Virus record (IMG/VR): IMGVR_UViG_3300049043_000192
Span: 1-45,822 of that record
Source of the DNA: a virus
Direction: 5' to 3' (one strand)
Length of the DNA: 45,822 nucleotides
Shown: piece after piece, positions 35,214 through 42,359 of the stretch
How the letters are laid out: each line of letters starts with the position of its first letter
How positions within the stretch are numbered: position 1 is the first letter of the stretch
Position numbers and translations under genes: made by a program
The notes under the pieces: model-generated
Told to the model about the DNA's origin: nothing
The model's database searches: none
What the model saw: only the letters and a program-made list of their open reading frames with translations

Positions 35214-37041
35214 ATGAAAATTCTTCAAGGGATCAAGCACCTGCAAACGCTCGACGGCGCTGACTTCGTGGCGTTTGATGTGGAGACCACCGGGCTCCAG
35301 CCGAAATACGGTGGCCTGAGACTACTGCAGCTGGCGACTTTCGATCAAGCGCCAGTCGTGATGGACTGCTGGAGCTTCAGCGACGAGGACTGGATTGTTT
35401 TAGAGCAGTTCTTCTGCCAAGAGAGGACTTGGCTGGCGCATAATGCGTCGTTCGACTTGGGGTGGCTGCAGGAGCATGAGATTTATCCCGAAGGGACGGT
35501 GCTCTGCACGATGCTCGCCAGTCGGATCTTGACGAACGGACTGCCGAACGTGAAGCACGGGCTCCAGCACGTTGTAAAGCGACACCTGGGTTTTGAGATT
35601 TCCAAGGAAGAGCAGAAAAGCGACTGGTCTGGTGATATTTCCACGTCTCAGTTGGAATACGCCGCCAAGGATGTGGTGGTGTTGACCCAGTTGTACACGC
35701 CTGTTGTACAAAAGATGGCGATTGGTGCGTTGATGCCTGCCTGGCAGTTGGAGTGCAAGGCGTTGCCGGCGATGGCGCAGCTTATGGCGAACCGGGCTTC
35801 CTTTCAACAAGGAGTCCTTACTCCAGCTGATCGAGGACCTTGATATTGAGCACGTCGAGATTGGCGACAAGTTCATCGAGGATTTTGATGCTGCGCTGCC
35901 CGAGGAGCACAAACTTCACCGCAACGCGCTGGGGCAGATCAAGTTCCAGACCAAACCCGGAAAGAAAGGTGGTAAGCCCGATCCTGAGGTGTTTAACCTC
36001 AACAGCCCGGTGCAGTTATTAAAGAAATTCACCGCTTTGTTGAATAAGCAGCCGGTGGATAACAAGACGGGTAAGGCGAGTGCCAGTAAGTCGGCGCTCC
36101 AGGAACACGTGGCGGATCATAAAGTTGTGGCGGATTATTTGCGGTGGAAGCGTGTAGAGAAGCGGCGGCAGATGGCGGAGACGTTGTTAAAAACTTATAG
36201 CGAAGATGGGTTTATTCGTGCCAGTTATATGCAGCTCGGGGCTGATACTGGGCGCATGAGTTGCATGAGTCCCAACCTGCAACAGATACCAAGGGATCAG
36301 CGGTTTCGGGCTTGCGTGCAGGCACCAACTGGTTGGCAACTGGTTGTAGCTGACTATGGGCAGATGGAGTTGCGGTTGGCGGCTGCGGAAGCTGCTGATC
36401 CTCTTATGACTCAGGTGTTCCAGCAGGGGAAGGACCTTCATACGATTACAGCGACGCAGATTTATGGGGTGAAGGAGGAAGATGTTACGAAAGATCAAAG
36501 ACAAGTTAGTAAATCTGCGAACTTCGGTTTGTTATACGGAAGCGGTGCAAATGGGCTCAGAAACTATGCAGCAACGATGGGAATACAGATGGATCTTGAT
36601 GAGGCGAAGGAGGTGCGGGAAAAGTTTCACGCTGCATATAAAGGCATCGCCGAATGGCAGCAGCAAAATGCTCGCGCTGCTGATGCGGCTAAGGACAATC
36701 CATCTATCCGCATACGCATCTCGGGCTTGCGGAGGTTTTTACCGGGTGAGAACAACAAACTCACCACCCGCTGCAACACGCCGATCCAAGGGGCCGGTGC
36801 AGCCGTGCTCAAACTTACGCTTGGCAAACTGTGGCCGCTCCTTAAATCAGACGGGGAGGACGTGGTGCGTTTGGCCGGCGTGGTGCATGACGAGATCATC
36901 CTGCTCGTCCGCGAACAGCACGCCGAACTCTGGGCAGCTCAGCTCCAGGGAGTGATGGAGGAGGCCGAGGCACAGTGGTTGGGAGACATTCCTCCGCTTG
37001 CCGAGGCTAAGGTCGGGTTGAGTTGGGATCAGTGCAAGTGA
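35214..37041 (+). CDS. polA: Family A DNA polymerase (one frameshift)
   Basis: About 608 residues when joined over one missing base near 35798. The 3'-5' exonuclease is complete: Exo I FDVETTGL, Exo II LAHNASFDLGWL, Exo III YAAKDVVVL. The polymerase has motif A VVADYGQMELRLAAAEAADP, motif B (O-helix) RQVSKSANFGLLYGSGANGL and motif C GVVHDEIILL. The O-helix residue equivalent to E. coli Phe762 is Phe. There is no 5'-3' exonuclease domain. After the junction the protein reads GLPFNKESLLQLIEDLDIEH, a normal linker. It replicates the phage genome together with the primase-helicase. Confidence 0.93.
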
Positions 37042-37205
37042 TCCAGGCGGATTACGAGTATCGGGTCAGGATGTATCGCCTTCATGGCCCGATGCACGAC
37101 GTTTATGTTGTTGCGCCTGACGCGTTCCAGGCGCACATGAAGGTTCGGCAGGAGCATCCGGGCTGCTACGTGCAGTCCATCATCCGAGTCGCAGAGTTGG
37201 ACTAA
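37038..37205 (+). CDS. Small conserved hypothetical protein
   Basis: 55 residues from GTG at 37038, overlapping the polymerase stop (GTGA). IQADYEYRVRMYRLHGPMHD, then VVAPDAFQAHMKVRQEHPGC and YVQSIIRVAELD. It is a small beta-alpha-beta protein. Function unknown. Confidence 0.65.
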   Translation: MIQADYEYRVRMYRLHGPMHDVYVVAPDAFQAHMKVRQEHPGCYVQSIIRVAELD

Positions 37206-37413
37206 TGAGTCTCGCTCGCACGGGAAGGGAGTTGGTGATGGAGTGGCTCCAGCGGGAGATTCGGCTGGCGAAAACGGCGGATTTGCACAGAATGGCTGCG
37301 TTTTTGGAGTGGGCGCGGCAAATTCGCAAAGGGTGCTCCAAGCAGAGGGGTGGGGCGCGGGTGGCGCAGTCCAATGCTTGGCGGAAAAAGTGGATGACGA
37401 TATTCGGTGGTGA
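37205..37413 (+). CDS. Hypothetical helical protein (probable frameshift near its end)
   Basis: MSLARTGRELVMEWLQREIR, then TADLHRMAAFLEWARQIRKG. The open frame runs on to 37555, but across a gene on the other strand. One indel near 37383 gives the better ending EKVDDDIRW and a TGA at 37411-37413, which exactly abuts the stop of the minus-strand gene 37414-37590. It overlaps the preceding stop by one base (TAATG). Confidence 0.5.
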
Positions 37414-37590
37414 CTATTCGTTGCCGTGCCCGTGCCCGCAATGGAGTAACAGGGTTTCGGCCTCTTCTTCAGTTGGCGATTCGATGGTGGCAACGGGTTT
37501 GCCGCAGGCGGTGCAGAGGTACCAGTGGGTGGAGCCTTTACCGCCGATGCCGTAGTTGGCGTTGCAACAAGGGGTGGAATAATCGGACAT
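37414..37590 (-). CDS. 58-residue Cys-rich (zinc-ribbon-like) protein
   Basis: Reads MSDYSTPCCNANYGIGGKGS, THWYLCTACGKPVATIES and a tail EEAETLLLHCGHGHGNE. CC ... C-x2-C forms a likely metal site. It is the only minus-strand gene inside the plus-strand arm. It is short but well formed, and its TAG lies next to the proposed stop of the converging gene. Confidence 0.55.
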   Translation of the reverse strand: MSDYSTPCCNANYGIGGKGSTHWYLCTACGKPVATIESPTEEEAETLLLHCGHGHGNE

Positions 37591-37646
37591 GGGGCGTGTC
37601 TAATGTTTCTCAGTATGATACTCTGTAGGAGACTAGACCGGTAGCC

Positions 37647-37922
37647 ATGCCGCTGAAGCACGGAAACAAGCACTATTGCCAGTTGCTGCTTGACCCGCAC
37701 CGGTACAGGTTGGCGGAAGCTCTTGCGGCGGCAGAAGGCAAGAAAGTGACAGGGCTGCTTCGGGATATGGTTTATGCGGCGCTGGAAAAAATCCTGCCGT
37801 CGTCTGAATACAAGGCGGCGGAAGCGGCGGATGAAGCTGCCTGGCGTGAGTCGGTAAAGCGGCGGGTGGAAGGACGGATGCGCTCCAGGAAAGAAGGGAA
37901 AGTGTCAGAAACTGACGCATGA
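37647..37922 (+). CDS. Small ribbon-helix-helix-like protein
   Basis: 91 residues, MPLKHGNKHYCQLLLDPHRY, then LAEALAAAEGKKVTGLLRDM and VYAALEKILPSSEYKAA, with a charged C-terminal helix. The strand-helix-helix start (YCQLLLDPHRYRLAEALA) suggests a ribbon-helix-helix DNA-binding fold. Likely regulatory. Target unknown. Confidence 0.55.
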   Translation: MPLKHGNKHYCQLLLDPHRYRLAEALAAAEGKKVTGLLRDMVYAALEKILPSSEYKAAEAADEAAWRESVKRRVEGRMRSRKEGKVSETDA

Positions 37923-38001
37923 GACTCAGTTACAGATCGTCATAGTCTGGTTCGACTTCGATAGACTCCTGTAGTCTCACACAGTAAATCACTTACACCT
38001 G

Positions 38002-38213
38002 ATGACGCGCTACATGGTTTTGGCCGATGACTGCTGGGTAACAGCGGTCTACGGTCCAGGGGATGGGATTGGTTTTACGACCAAAAAGAAGATGCCTCTA
38101 GCTGGGTCACATACGAACGGGCTGTGGAGGCGGCGAAAATTGTCGCGGCACGCACGAACGGTCCTGTGGCTGTGCATAGCGTTGAAGAACCTAACTACCC
38201 CAAGTCATGGCAA
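38002..38213 (+). CDS. Small hypothetical protein (frameshifted)
   Basis: MTRYMVLADDCW, one indel near 38038, then NSGLRSRGWDWFYDQKEDAS, SWVTYERAVEAAKIVAARTN and PVAVHSVEEPNYPKSWQ. About 70 residues. No family recognised. The end overlaps the next gene's start by seven bases. Confidence 0.5.
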
Positions 38214-38464
38214 TAGTCTCCCGGTCGCGTTTGTTCGAGCTGAAGATTTGGATGCCGGGGCAGGGGGCGATGCGGGATTTGATTCGCGCAACGTCGATAA
38301 ACGAAGCCGTGGCGTTTGCCCGTAACCGGTATCCGAAATGTGAAATTGAGGTGCCCGAGGAGGTGGTCAAACCTAGGCTGGCGCGGTCACAGTCCAGCGC
38401 TCGGGAAAAATCTAAGCGCCGGGACAGACTTATTGCTGCGAAAAAGGATCAGTCAGCTTCCTGA
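38207..38464 (+). CDS. Small basic hypothetical protein, last gene of the plus arm
   Basis: 85 residues, MAIVSRSRLFELKIWMPGQG, then MRDLIRATSINEAVAFARNR and a Lys/Arg-rich tail. Beta-alpha start with a disordered basic C-terminus. Function unknown. Its stop lies nine bases from the stop of the converging minus-strand gene. Confidence 0.6.
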   Translation: MAIVSRSRLFELKIWMPGQGAMRDLIRATSINEAVAFARNRYPKCEIEVPEEVVKPRLARSQSSAREKSKRRDRLIAAKKDQSAS

Positions 38465-38473
38465 GTGGGCGGT

Positions 38474-38695
38474 TTAGGCCGAGTCGCGGTCTACGCCGAA
38501 TTGCGCGGTGAGGTTTTCTGCGGCTTCGCGGATTGCCCACCGCGATTTTGTTTGCTCCAGCTGGTGGAGCGTGTTGAGAATAAGGGCGGCTTCGAGAAGG
38601 CCGCGATAATCGCCGGAGTTGAAGCGATCGACTAGCCACTGATCGGTCGCTGCCTTGTGGAAACAGGACTCGGTGGTGTGTTCAATGGGGCGCAC
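38474..38695 (-). CDS. Hypothetical protein, last gene of the minus arm
   Basis: 73 residues from GTG at 38695 (RPIEHTTESCFHKAATDQWL), then VDRFNSGDYRGLLEAALILN and TLHQLEQTKSRWAIREAAEN. Helical. It follows the endolysin gene by two bases, so probably shares its transcript. No function recognised. Confidence 0.6.
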   Translation of the reverse strand: MRPIEHTTESCFHKAATDQWLVDRFNSGDYRGLLEAALILNTLHQLEQTKSRWAIREAAENLTAQFGVDRDSA

Positions 38696-38697
38696 GG

Positions 38698-39825
38698 TTA
38701 CCTCGGGCGTATTTTCATGAACCAGCCGGTGTCTGTGCCCTCGATGAGCCAGCGCGGTAGCCAGTTCTTACGGGAGTAAACCACGCCGGCTCCTCCCTTG
38801 TGGCTGACATAACCGCCGTTGACGAGGTTGGCCTCGCCGTACGGATCGTTGTGGATGAAGTGGGTTGGCGTAAACCCCACCACAACGCTCCAGTGGCCGG
38901 TGCCGCTTGGGTCAGTAACTGGTCCTTTATGTAGCCAGCCGACTGGAACTGGATGGCCGTTGCTGATCTCCTCTTCCAGTTCTTCGACGGTGCCGTCCAT
39001 CTCGAAAGTGGCGGCAAGTCCCAGTGCTTTGAAGGCGGCAATCTGCGCTTTGGGATCGGTGGTGTCGCCAAAACGGGCGCGGAGCTTGTTGTACTCGTAG
39101 TCGCCCGAGATTTTGCCGTAGTAGCGAGCCACCATCGCGCAGCTGGAACTAAAACACTGGCGGTAACCAGTGGCGCCATCGTCAGGTCCCAGTTGGTATT
39201 CGTAGGCAACCTTTAGGATTTTTTCCTTGGGTTTAACCAGCGGTTTTGTACCGGAGTGTTGGCTCATCAGTTTGATGAGTTTTTCGGCGTAAGTGGGGTC
39301 GGTTGCGTAGCCCTCTTGCACCAGCCACTTGGCGGCTTCTTCGCGGGTGGTGGCGTTGTTGCAGCCTTTGTAAGTTTTGAAATCTTTGTACCAGTGATCG
39401 ACGAGGTAGATCACGCACGCCAGCAGATCAGGAAAGTCGATGAAACTATCGGTAATCGTGATCCACTGGCCGTTAATAAATTCTTGCGTTTTGGTGGCGC
39501 TGCCTTCGCCTTTGAGACCAAAGAAGTTATTGCGGCCAGAAACGAGTTTGCCCCAGCTAGATTCCAGTGCCCATTGGGCAGCGACAAGTTCGGGAAATTT
39601 GGCGCCGGCGACACGGGCGGCTTCGAGCACGCCTTCCCAAGTGTTGGGGAAAATGGTTTGTTTGCCAGCCGCACTCCAGGTCTTGAACCAGCCTTGGTCT
39701 CGGCCAAGAATGTGGGGATTGGCCTTGTTGATGGCGTGCTCCAGCTCGGTGATGGCGGCCATCTGGTGGGGGAGGGCCTTGTAGTAGCGGAATAGGTCGC
39801 TAAGACGGATCTTGTTGGTTGCCAT
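38698..39825 (-). CDS. Endolysin: glucosaminidase domain plus C39-like peptidase domain
   Basis: 375 residues, intact. The N-terminal half holds a FlgJ/glucosaminidase-type module: LVAAQWALESSWGKLVSGRN (catalytic Glu), NNFFGLKGEGS, DLLACVIYLVDHWYKDFK and EEAAKWLVQEGYATDPTYAE. The C-terminal half (from ~210) resembles a C39-like cysteine peptidase: GYRQCFSSSCAMVARYYGKI (Cys), GHWSVVVGFTPTHFIHNDPY (His and Asp/Asn). It would cut the glycan and possibly the peptide of peptidoglycan to release virions. There is no signal peptide, so it depends on a holin. It lies downstream of two small membrane-protein genes. Confidence 0.85.
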   Translation of the reverse strand: MATNKIRLSDLFRYYKALPHQMAAITELEHAINKANPHILGRDQGWFKTWSAAGKQTIFPNTWEGVLEAARVAGAKFPELVAAQWALESSWGKLVSGRNNFFGLKGEGSATKTQEFINGQWITITDSFIDFPDLLACVIYLVDHWYKDFKTYKGCNNATTREEAAKWLVQEGYATDPTYAEKLIKLMSQHSGTKPLVKPKEKILKVAYEYQLGPDDGATGYRQCFSSSCAMVARYYGKISGDYEYNKLRARFGDTTDPKAQIAAFKALGLAATFEMDGTVEELEEEISNGHPVPVGWLHKGPVTDPSGTGHWSVVVGFTPTHFIHNDPYGEANLVNGGYVSHKGGAGVVYSRKNWLPRWLIEGTDTGWFMKIRPR

Positions 39826-40170
39826 CGGACCAAGGGGCGTGGATGCTCATGGCGCCACCCAATAGGCGGCTGTTGCCGGTTTGTAGCTGTTCATCAATTT
39901 CATGGTGAACGATCACAGGAGGTGGATCGGTCGGCTGTGTTGCGTGCCAGTCGGTTTCGGCTTTGTCCAGCTTGCCGGGGAGTAGCAGTTCAAACCACCA
40001 CTCCCGGACGGCTTGCTCCCAAGTTTTGCCTAGAGCTTTTTTCCTTTGATGGCGCGGAGGGCGTGGAACACCAGCTGGATGATGCTGTTGTCCTTCAGCG
40101 GAGACAGGGCGATCAACTCGGAAGCTGCCGCTACGAGAATCCAAAAAACTGGATGTTGGATGAAGTCCAT
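39800..40170 (-). CDS. Small membrane protein upstream of endolysin (frameshifted)
   Basis: From ATG at 40170: MDFIQHPVFWILVAAASELI, then ALSPLKDNSIIQLVFHALRA. After an indel near 40038 it continues LGKTWEQAVREWWFELLLPG and TDWHATQPTDPPPVIVHHEI to 39800. About 122 residues with one N-terminal transmembrane segment. The place next to the endolysin suggests a holin or accessory lysis protein. It overlaps the endolysin start by 26 bases. Confidence 0.5.
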
Positions 40171-40269
40171 GGGAAATAGGAACCCTGTAGGAAGTTTAGC
40201 TGTACTAGAGAAGAACACCAGAGCGCGTAATAGTTTCTACCGCTACCGTTGCAGTAGCCACTGCTGGGT

Positions 40270-40590
40270 ATGGACCATCGCATTGAGGGTGGCGAATACT
40301 TAAACAAAAAAGAAGCGAAGTTAAGGTTTAGGCAATCCATCCTCAGTGACTGGGATAACAGATGTGCGTATTGCGGAGATCCCTTAAAACGCAATGCCAC
40401 GCTGGATCACGTTCACCCCAAAATGAAGGGAGGGCTTACACACCAGTGGAATTTGGTGGCTTGCTGTTTTGCGTGCAATATCGGTAAGTCTTCGGAGGAT
40501 TGGCTGGAGTGGTACAGGCGCCAACCGTTTTGGACGCCGGAACGGGAAGATCAGATTATTTTTTGGATTACTGGGGGTCTTGTTGCTTAG
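40270..40590 (+). CDS. HNH endonuclease
   Basis: 106 residues, MDHRIEGGEYLNKKEAKLRF. CAYCGDPLKRNATLDHVHPK is the first zinc pair and the D-H motif. HQWNLVACCFACNIGKSSED is the N residue and the second Cys pair, then WYRRQPFWTPE. A complete HNH nuclease. It is the only plus-strand gene in the lysis block, between two minus-strand genes, and its end overlaps the converging gene 40568-40753 by 23 bases. It may be a mobile homing-type nuclease or help packaging. The direction favours the first. Confidence 0.85.
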   Translation: MDHRIEGGEYLNKKEAKLRFRQSILSDWDNRCAYCGDPLKRNATLDHVHPKMKGGLTHQWNLVACCFACNIGKSSEDWLEWYRRQPFWTPEREDQIIFWITGGLVA

Positions 40591-40753
40591 GGTCCCAGCC
40601 CATGCCTTCGAGATACATCATTGCGATGTAGTGGTCTTCGGCGTAACGGCACACACTGTCTTTGCAAGCGCGATAGTAAATGTCACCGGAATCGCCGATT
40701 AGCTGATCCAGTGAATAGCCGTTGCCGTATTCGGTCTTGTGGATGACGGACAT
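40568..40753 (-). CDS. Small hypothetical protein in the lysis block
   Basis: 61 residues, MSVIHKTEYGNGYSLDQLIG, then DIYYRACKDSVCRYAEDHYI. Its ATG shares one base with the stop of the holin-like gene (TGATG), so it is probably coupled. Two cysteines (ACKDSVC) could bind metal. No family recognised. Confidence 0.55.
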   Translation of the reverse strand: MSVIHKTEYGNGYSLDQLIGDSGDIYYRACKDSVCRYAEDHYIAMMYLEGMGWDPKQQDPQ

Positions 40754-40996
40754 CAGCGGCGCAGCTCCAGCTTGATAATGCGGACGTCGTGGTCTTTGAC
40801 GGTATCTTCGAGTTCGCCAACGCGGGTCTTAAATTGCTCTTGGTTTTGCTATTACACGTTCTAATTGAGATGGGACTGTATAAACCAAGTAGCCGATTCC
40901 AGTTATCGCTCCACCGGCCAACAATACGACTAAACCGGCAGCAGCTTCTTGCTTGACACCCCGCCAAAAGCTAGTGTCTGACGGGGTTTGGGCCAC
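40753..40996 (-). CDS. Candidate holin-like membrane protein (one frameshift)
   Basis: From GTG at 40996: AQTPSDTSFWRGVKQEAAAG, then the membrane segment LVVLLAGGAITGIGYLVYTV and PSQLERVIAK. After one extra base near 40852 it reads QEQFKTRVGELEDTVKDHDV, RIIKLELRR. About 81 residues. One transmembrane helix followed by a C-terminal coiled coil is a known small-holin or phage membrane layout. It lies in the block that leads to the endolysin. Function inferred from structure and place. Confidence 0.6.
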
Positions 40997-41021
40997 TTGT
41001 CGTCAGGAGTCTCTTTGTATC

Positions 41022-41165
41022 CTACTTACCTTGGCCGCGACTAAGTTTGCGGCGTTGTTTGCCCGAAAACGGTAGGCTTTGTTGGCCTTGGCCTTGCCTG
41101 GTGCGCTTTGGTTTGCCCGGAATGTGTTGGACGCGAGCCGTCCCAGTCTTGGATTTAACGGCCAT
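41022..41165 (-). CDS. 47-residue very basic protein
   Basis: MAVKSKTGTARVQHIPGKPK, then RTRQGQGQQSLPFSGKQRRK and LSRGQGK. About one third Lys/Arg, with no acidic residues. The RVQHIPGKPKRTRQG.G pattern is one I recall from cyanobacterial phages, without known role. The ATG overlaps the preceding stop at 41165. Confidence 0.6.
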   Translation of the reverse strand: MAVKSKTGTARVQHIPGKPKRTRQGQGQQSLPFSGKQRRKLSRGQGK

Positions 41166-41688
41166 CAGCCTTCGCCGCCATCGCTAGGAAGCTCCAGCCC
41201 ATCAACAGGAACATCGCTAGCAAGAACAGGAGAATAGGGGTCACTCGGCCATACCGGGTATTCGGTGCCCGTAATGTATGCCGCCAGAGCTGGGGTGTCC
41301 AGTGTTGCCTTGATGGCTGCGTTTTTCTGTCCTGTGGCCAGTCGAATATCCTCACGCCAGGTTTTGAGCTTAGGGTCAGCAGCTTTGCCGTTGTCAGCTT
41401 CGCGGATGATGATCCAGTCCGTAGGCGACAGCAGCGTGTTGGCAGTCGCGCGGGTTTGCGCCACCCATTGATCGACGAGTTGAGCGTGGTCCTTGGGGAT
41501 CAGCTTGCCTTTGTCGTCATAACCCCAGTAGAACCGCTGGTCATAAGGAGCGGATCCGGCACTTCGGTAATGCCGATGGCGGCGCGTTCCTCGGGCGTGG
41601 CAAGCCTGAGCCAGTTGGCGGGGTATTGGATACCGTCGTGGGTGAACGCCACGTCTGGGCTCAGTGGCTTGCCGTCAAGTACAAACAT
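41165..41688 (-). CDS. Possible tail-fibre assembly-type protein (frameshifted)
   Basis: MFVLDGKPLSPDVAFTHDGI, QYPANWLRLATPEERAAIGI, an indel near 41553, then YDQRFYWGYDDKGKLIPKDH, TLLSPTDWIIIREADNGKAA and PKLKTWREDIR to DGLELPSDGGEG. About 174 residues. The PANWL..AT.EE..A.GI start and the LSPTDW...R core with WREDIR resemble tail-fibre assembly chaperones or DUF4376-type proteins encoded after fibre genes, as here. Confidence 0.6.
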
Positions 41689-41773
41689 GGCTTCAGGGCT
41701 GTAATTAAAGGTTAGCGCCAGCAGGCACAGCAGTCTTGTTGATTAGTGAGGGTGACTAACGTGCCTAATGACG

Positions 41774-41989
41774 TTATGGCGAGGTAGTGATGTTAGGGGT
41801 TGCCATTTCCAGTTCCATGATGGTGGTGGTCTGGTGATGGCGAATGATTAGTTTGTGCGGCTCGTCTTGGGAGTAGGTCGTTAGATAGCGCAGACCTTCT
41901 TGACGGACTGCTTCAAGATCATTTGCAGATCCACCGGCTGCCCATTCCCCTTGGGAGTCTTCCAGCTCCCATTCGTAATGCTCGTCCAT
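41774..41989 (-). CDS. Small acidic hypothetical protein
   Basis: 71 residues, MDEHYEWELEDSQGEWAAGG, then NDLEAVRQEGLRYLTTYSQD and EPHKLIIRHHQTTTIMELE. Beta-alpha-beta look. Function unknown. It is followed by 85 bases without a gene. Confidence 0.55.
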   Translation of the reverse strand: MDEHYEWELEDSQGEWAAGGSANDLEAVRQEGLRYLTTYSQDEPHKLIIRHHQTTTIMELEMATPNITTSP

Positions 41990-42004
41990 AATTAGTGGAA
42001 GCGT

Positions 42005-42200
42005 CTACAAGGGTGTGTCGCGCAGTTCGGCGGCGATGCCAAGAATTTCGGATGGCAAGATTATTTCATTTCCAAGTTCATCTGGGAAAGCGAGGTGCTT
42101 AACAAGCACCTCAAGAGCGGCGGCAAGGTTATTGATTGTGAGATGCGATGAGCGGTTGGCATCGAGTATCACTTTGCGCTGCGGGTGAAAGTTCAGTCAT
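42005..42200 (-). CDS. Small hypothetical protein (one frameshift)
   Basis: MTELSPAAQ, an indel near 42170, then VILDANRSSHLTINNLAAAL, EVLVKHLAFPDELGNEIILP and SEILGIAAELRDTPL to 42005. About 64 residues, helical. The MTELSPAAQ.VLDA start is common in small genes of cyanobacterial phages. No function known to me. Confidence 0.5.
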
Positions 42201-42313
42201 TAGTGTGTTTCGCTAGTGGGGAGCCCCAGGGGTGTTCCGCTGCACTACTACACTACTACATGCGTCAAGCCCTAGCTGTCGCCGCAGAACACTTGTTCTC
42301 TAATGGGGCAGCT

Positions 42314-42355
42314 TTGTCAACGCTAACCGCCTGTTTTGTCAACCCTATTGTCAAC
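42314..42355. repeat. Three TTGTCAAC direct repeats
   Basis: TTGTCAAC at 42314, 42336 and 42348. TTG-W-CAA is an odd palindrome. Read on the minus strand the sites are GTTGACAA, each containing the -35-like TTGACA, and lie 115-155 bases upstream of the 42200 gene. The site may be a promoter/operator between the tail genes and the lysis block. Confidence 0.7.
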
Positions 42356-42359
42356 GTCA

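Noticed and set aside
35790-35850. Intein or split polymerase gene in polA
   Set aside because: The two parts join with one missing base and no extra sequence. The exonuclease-polymerase linker is of normal length.
28104-37041. Stop-codon reassignment or introns as the reason for broken genes
   Set aside because: The breaks change reading frame instead of meeting one particular stop codon, all three stops end normal genes, and no intron-like insert separates the pieces.
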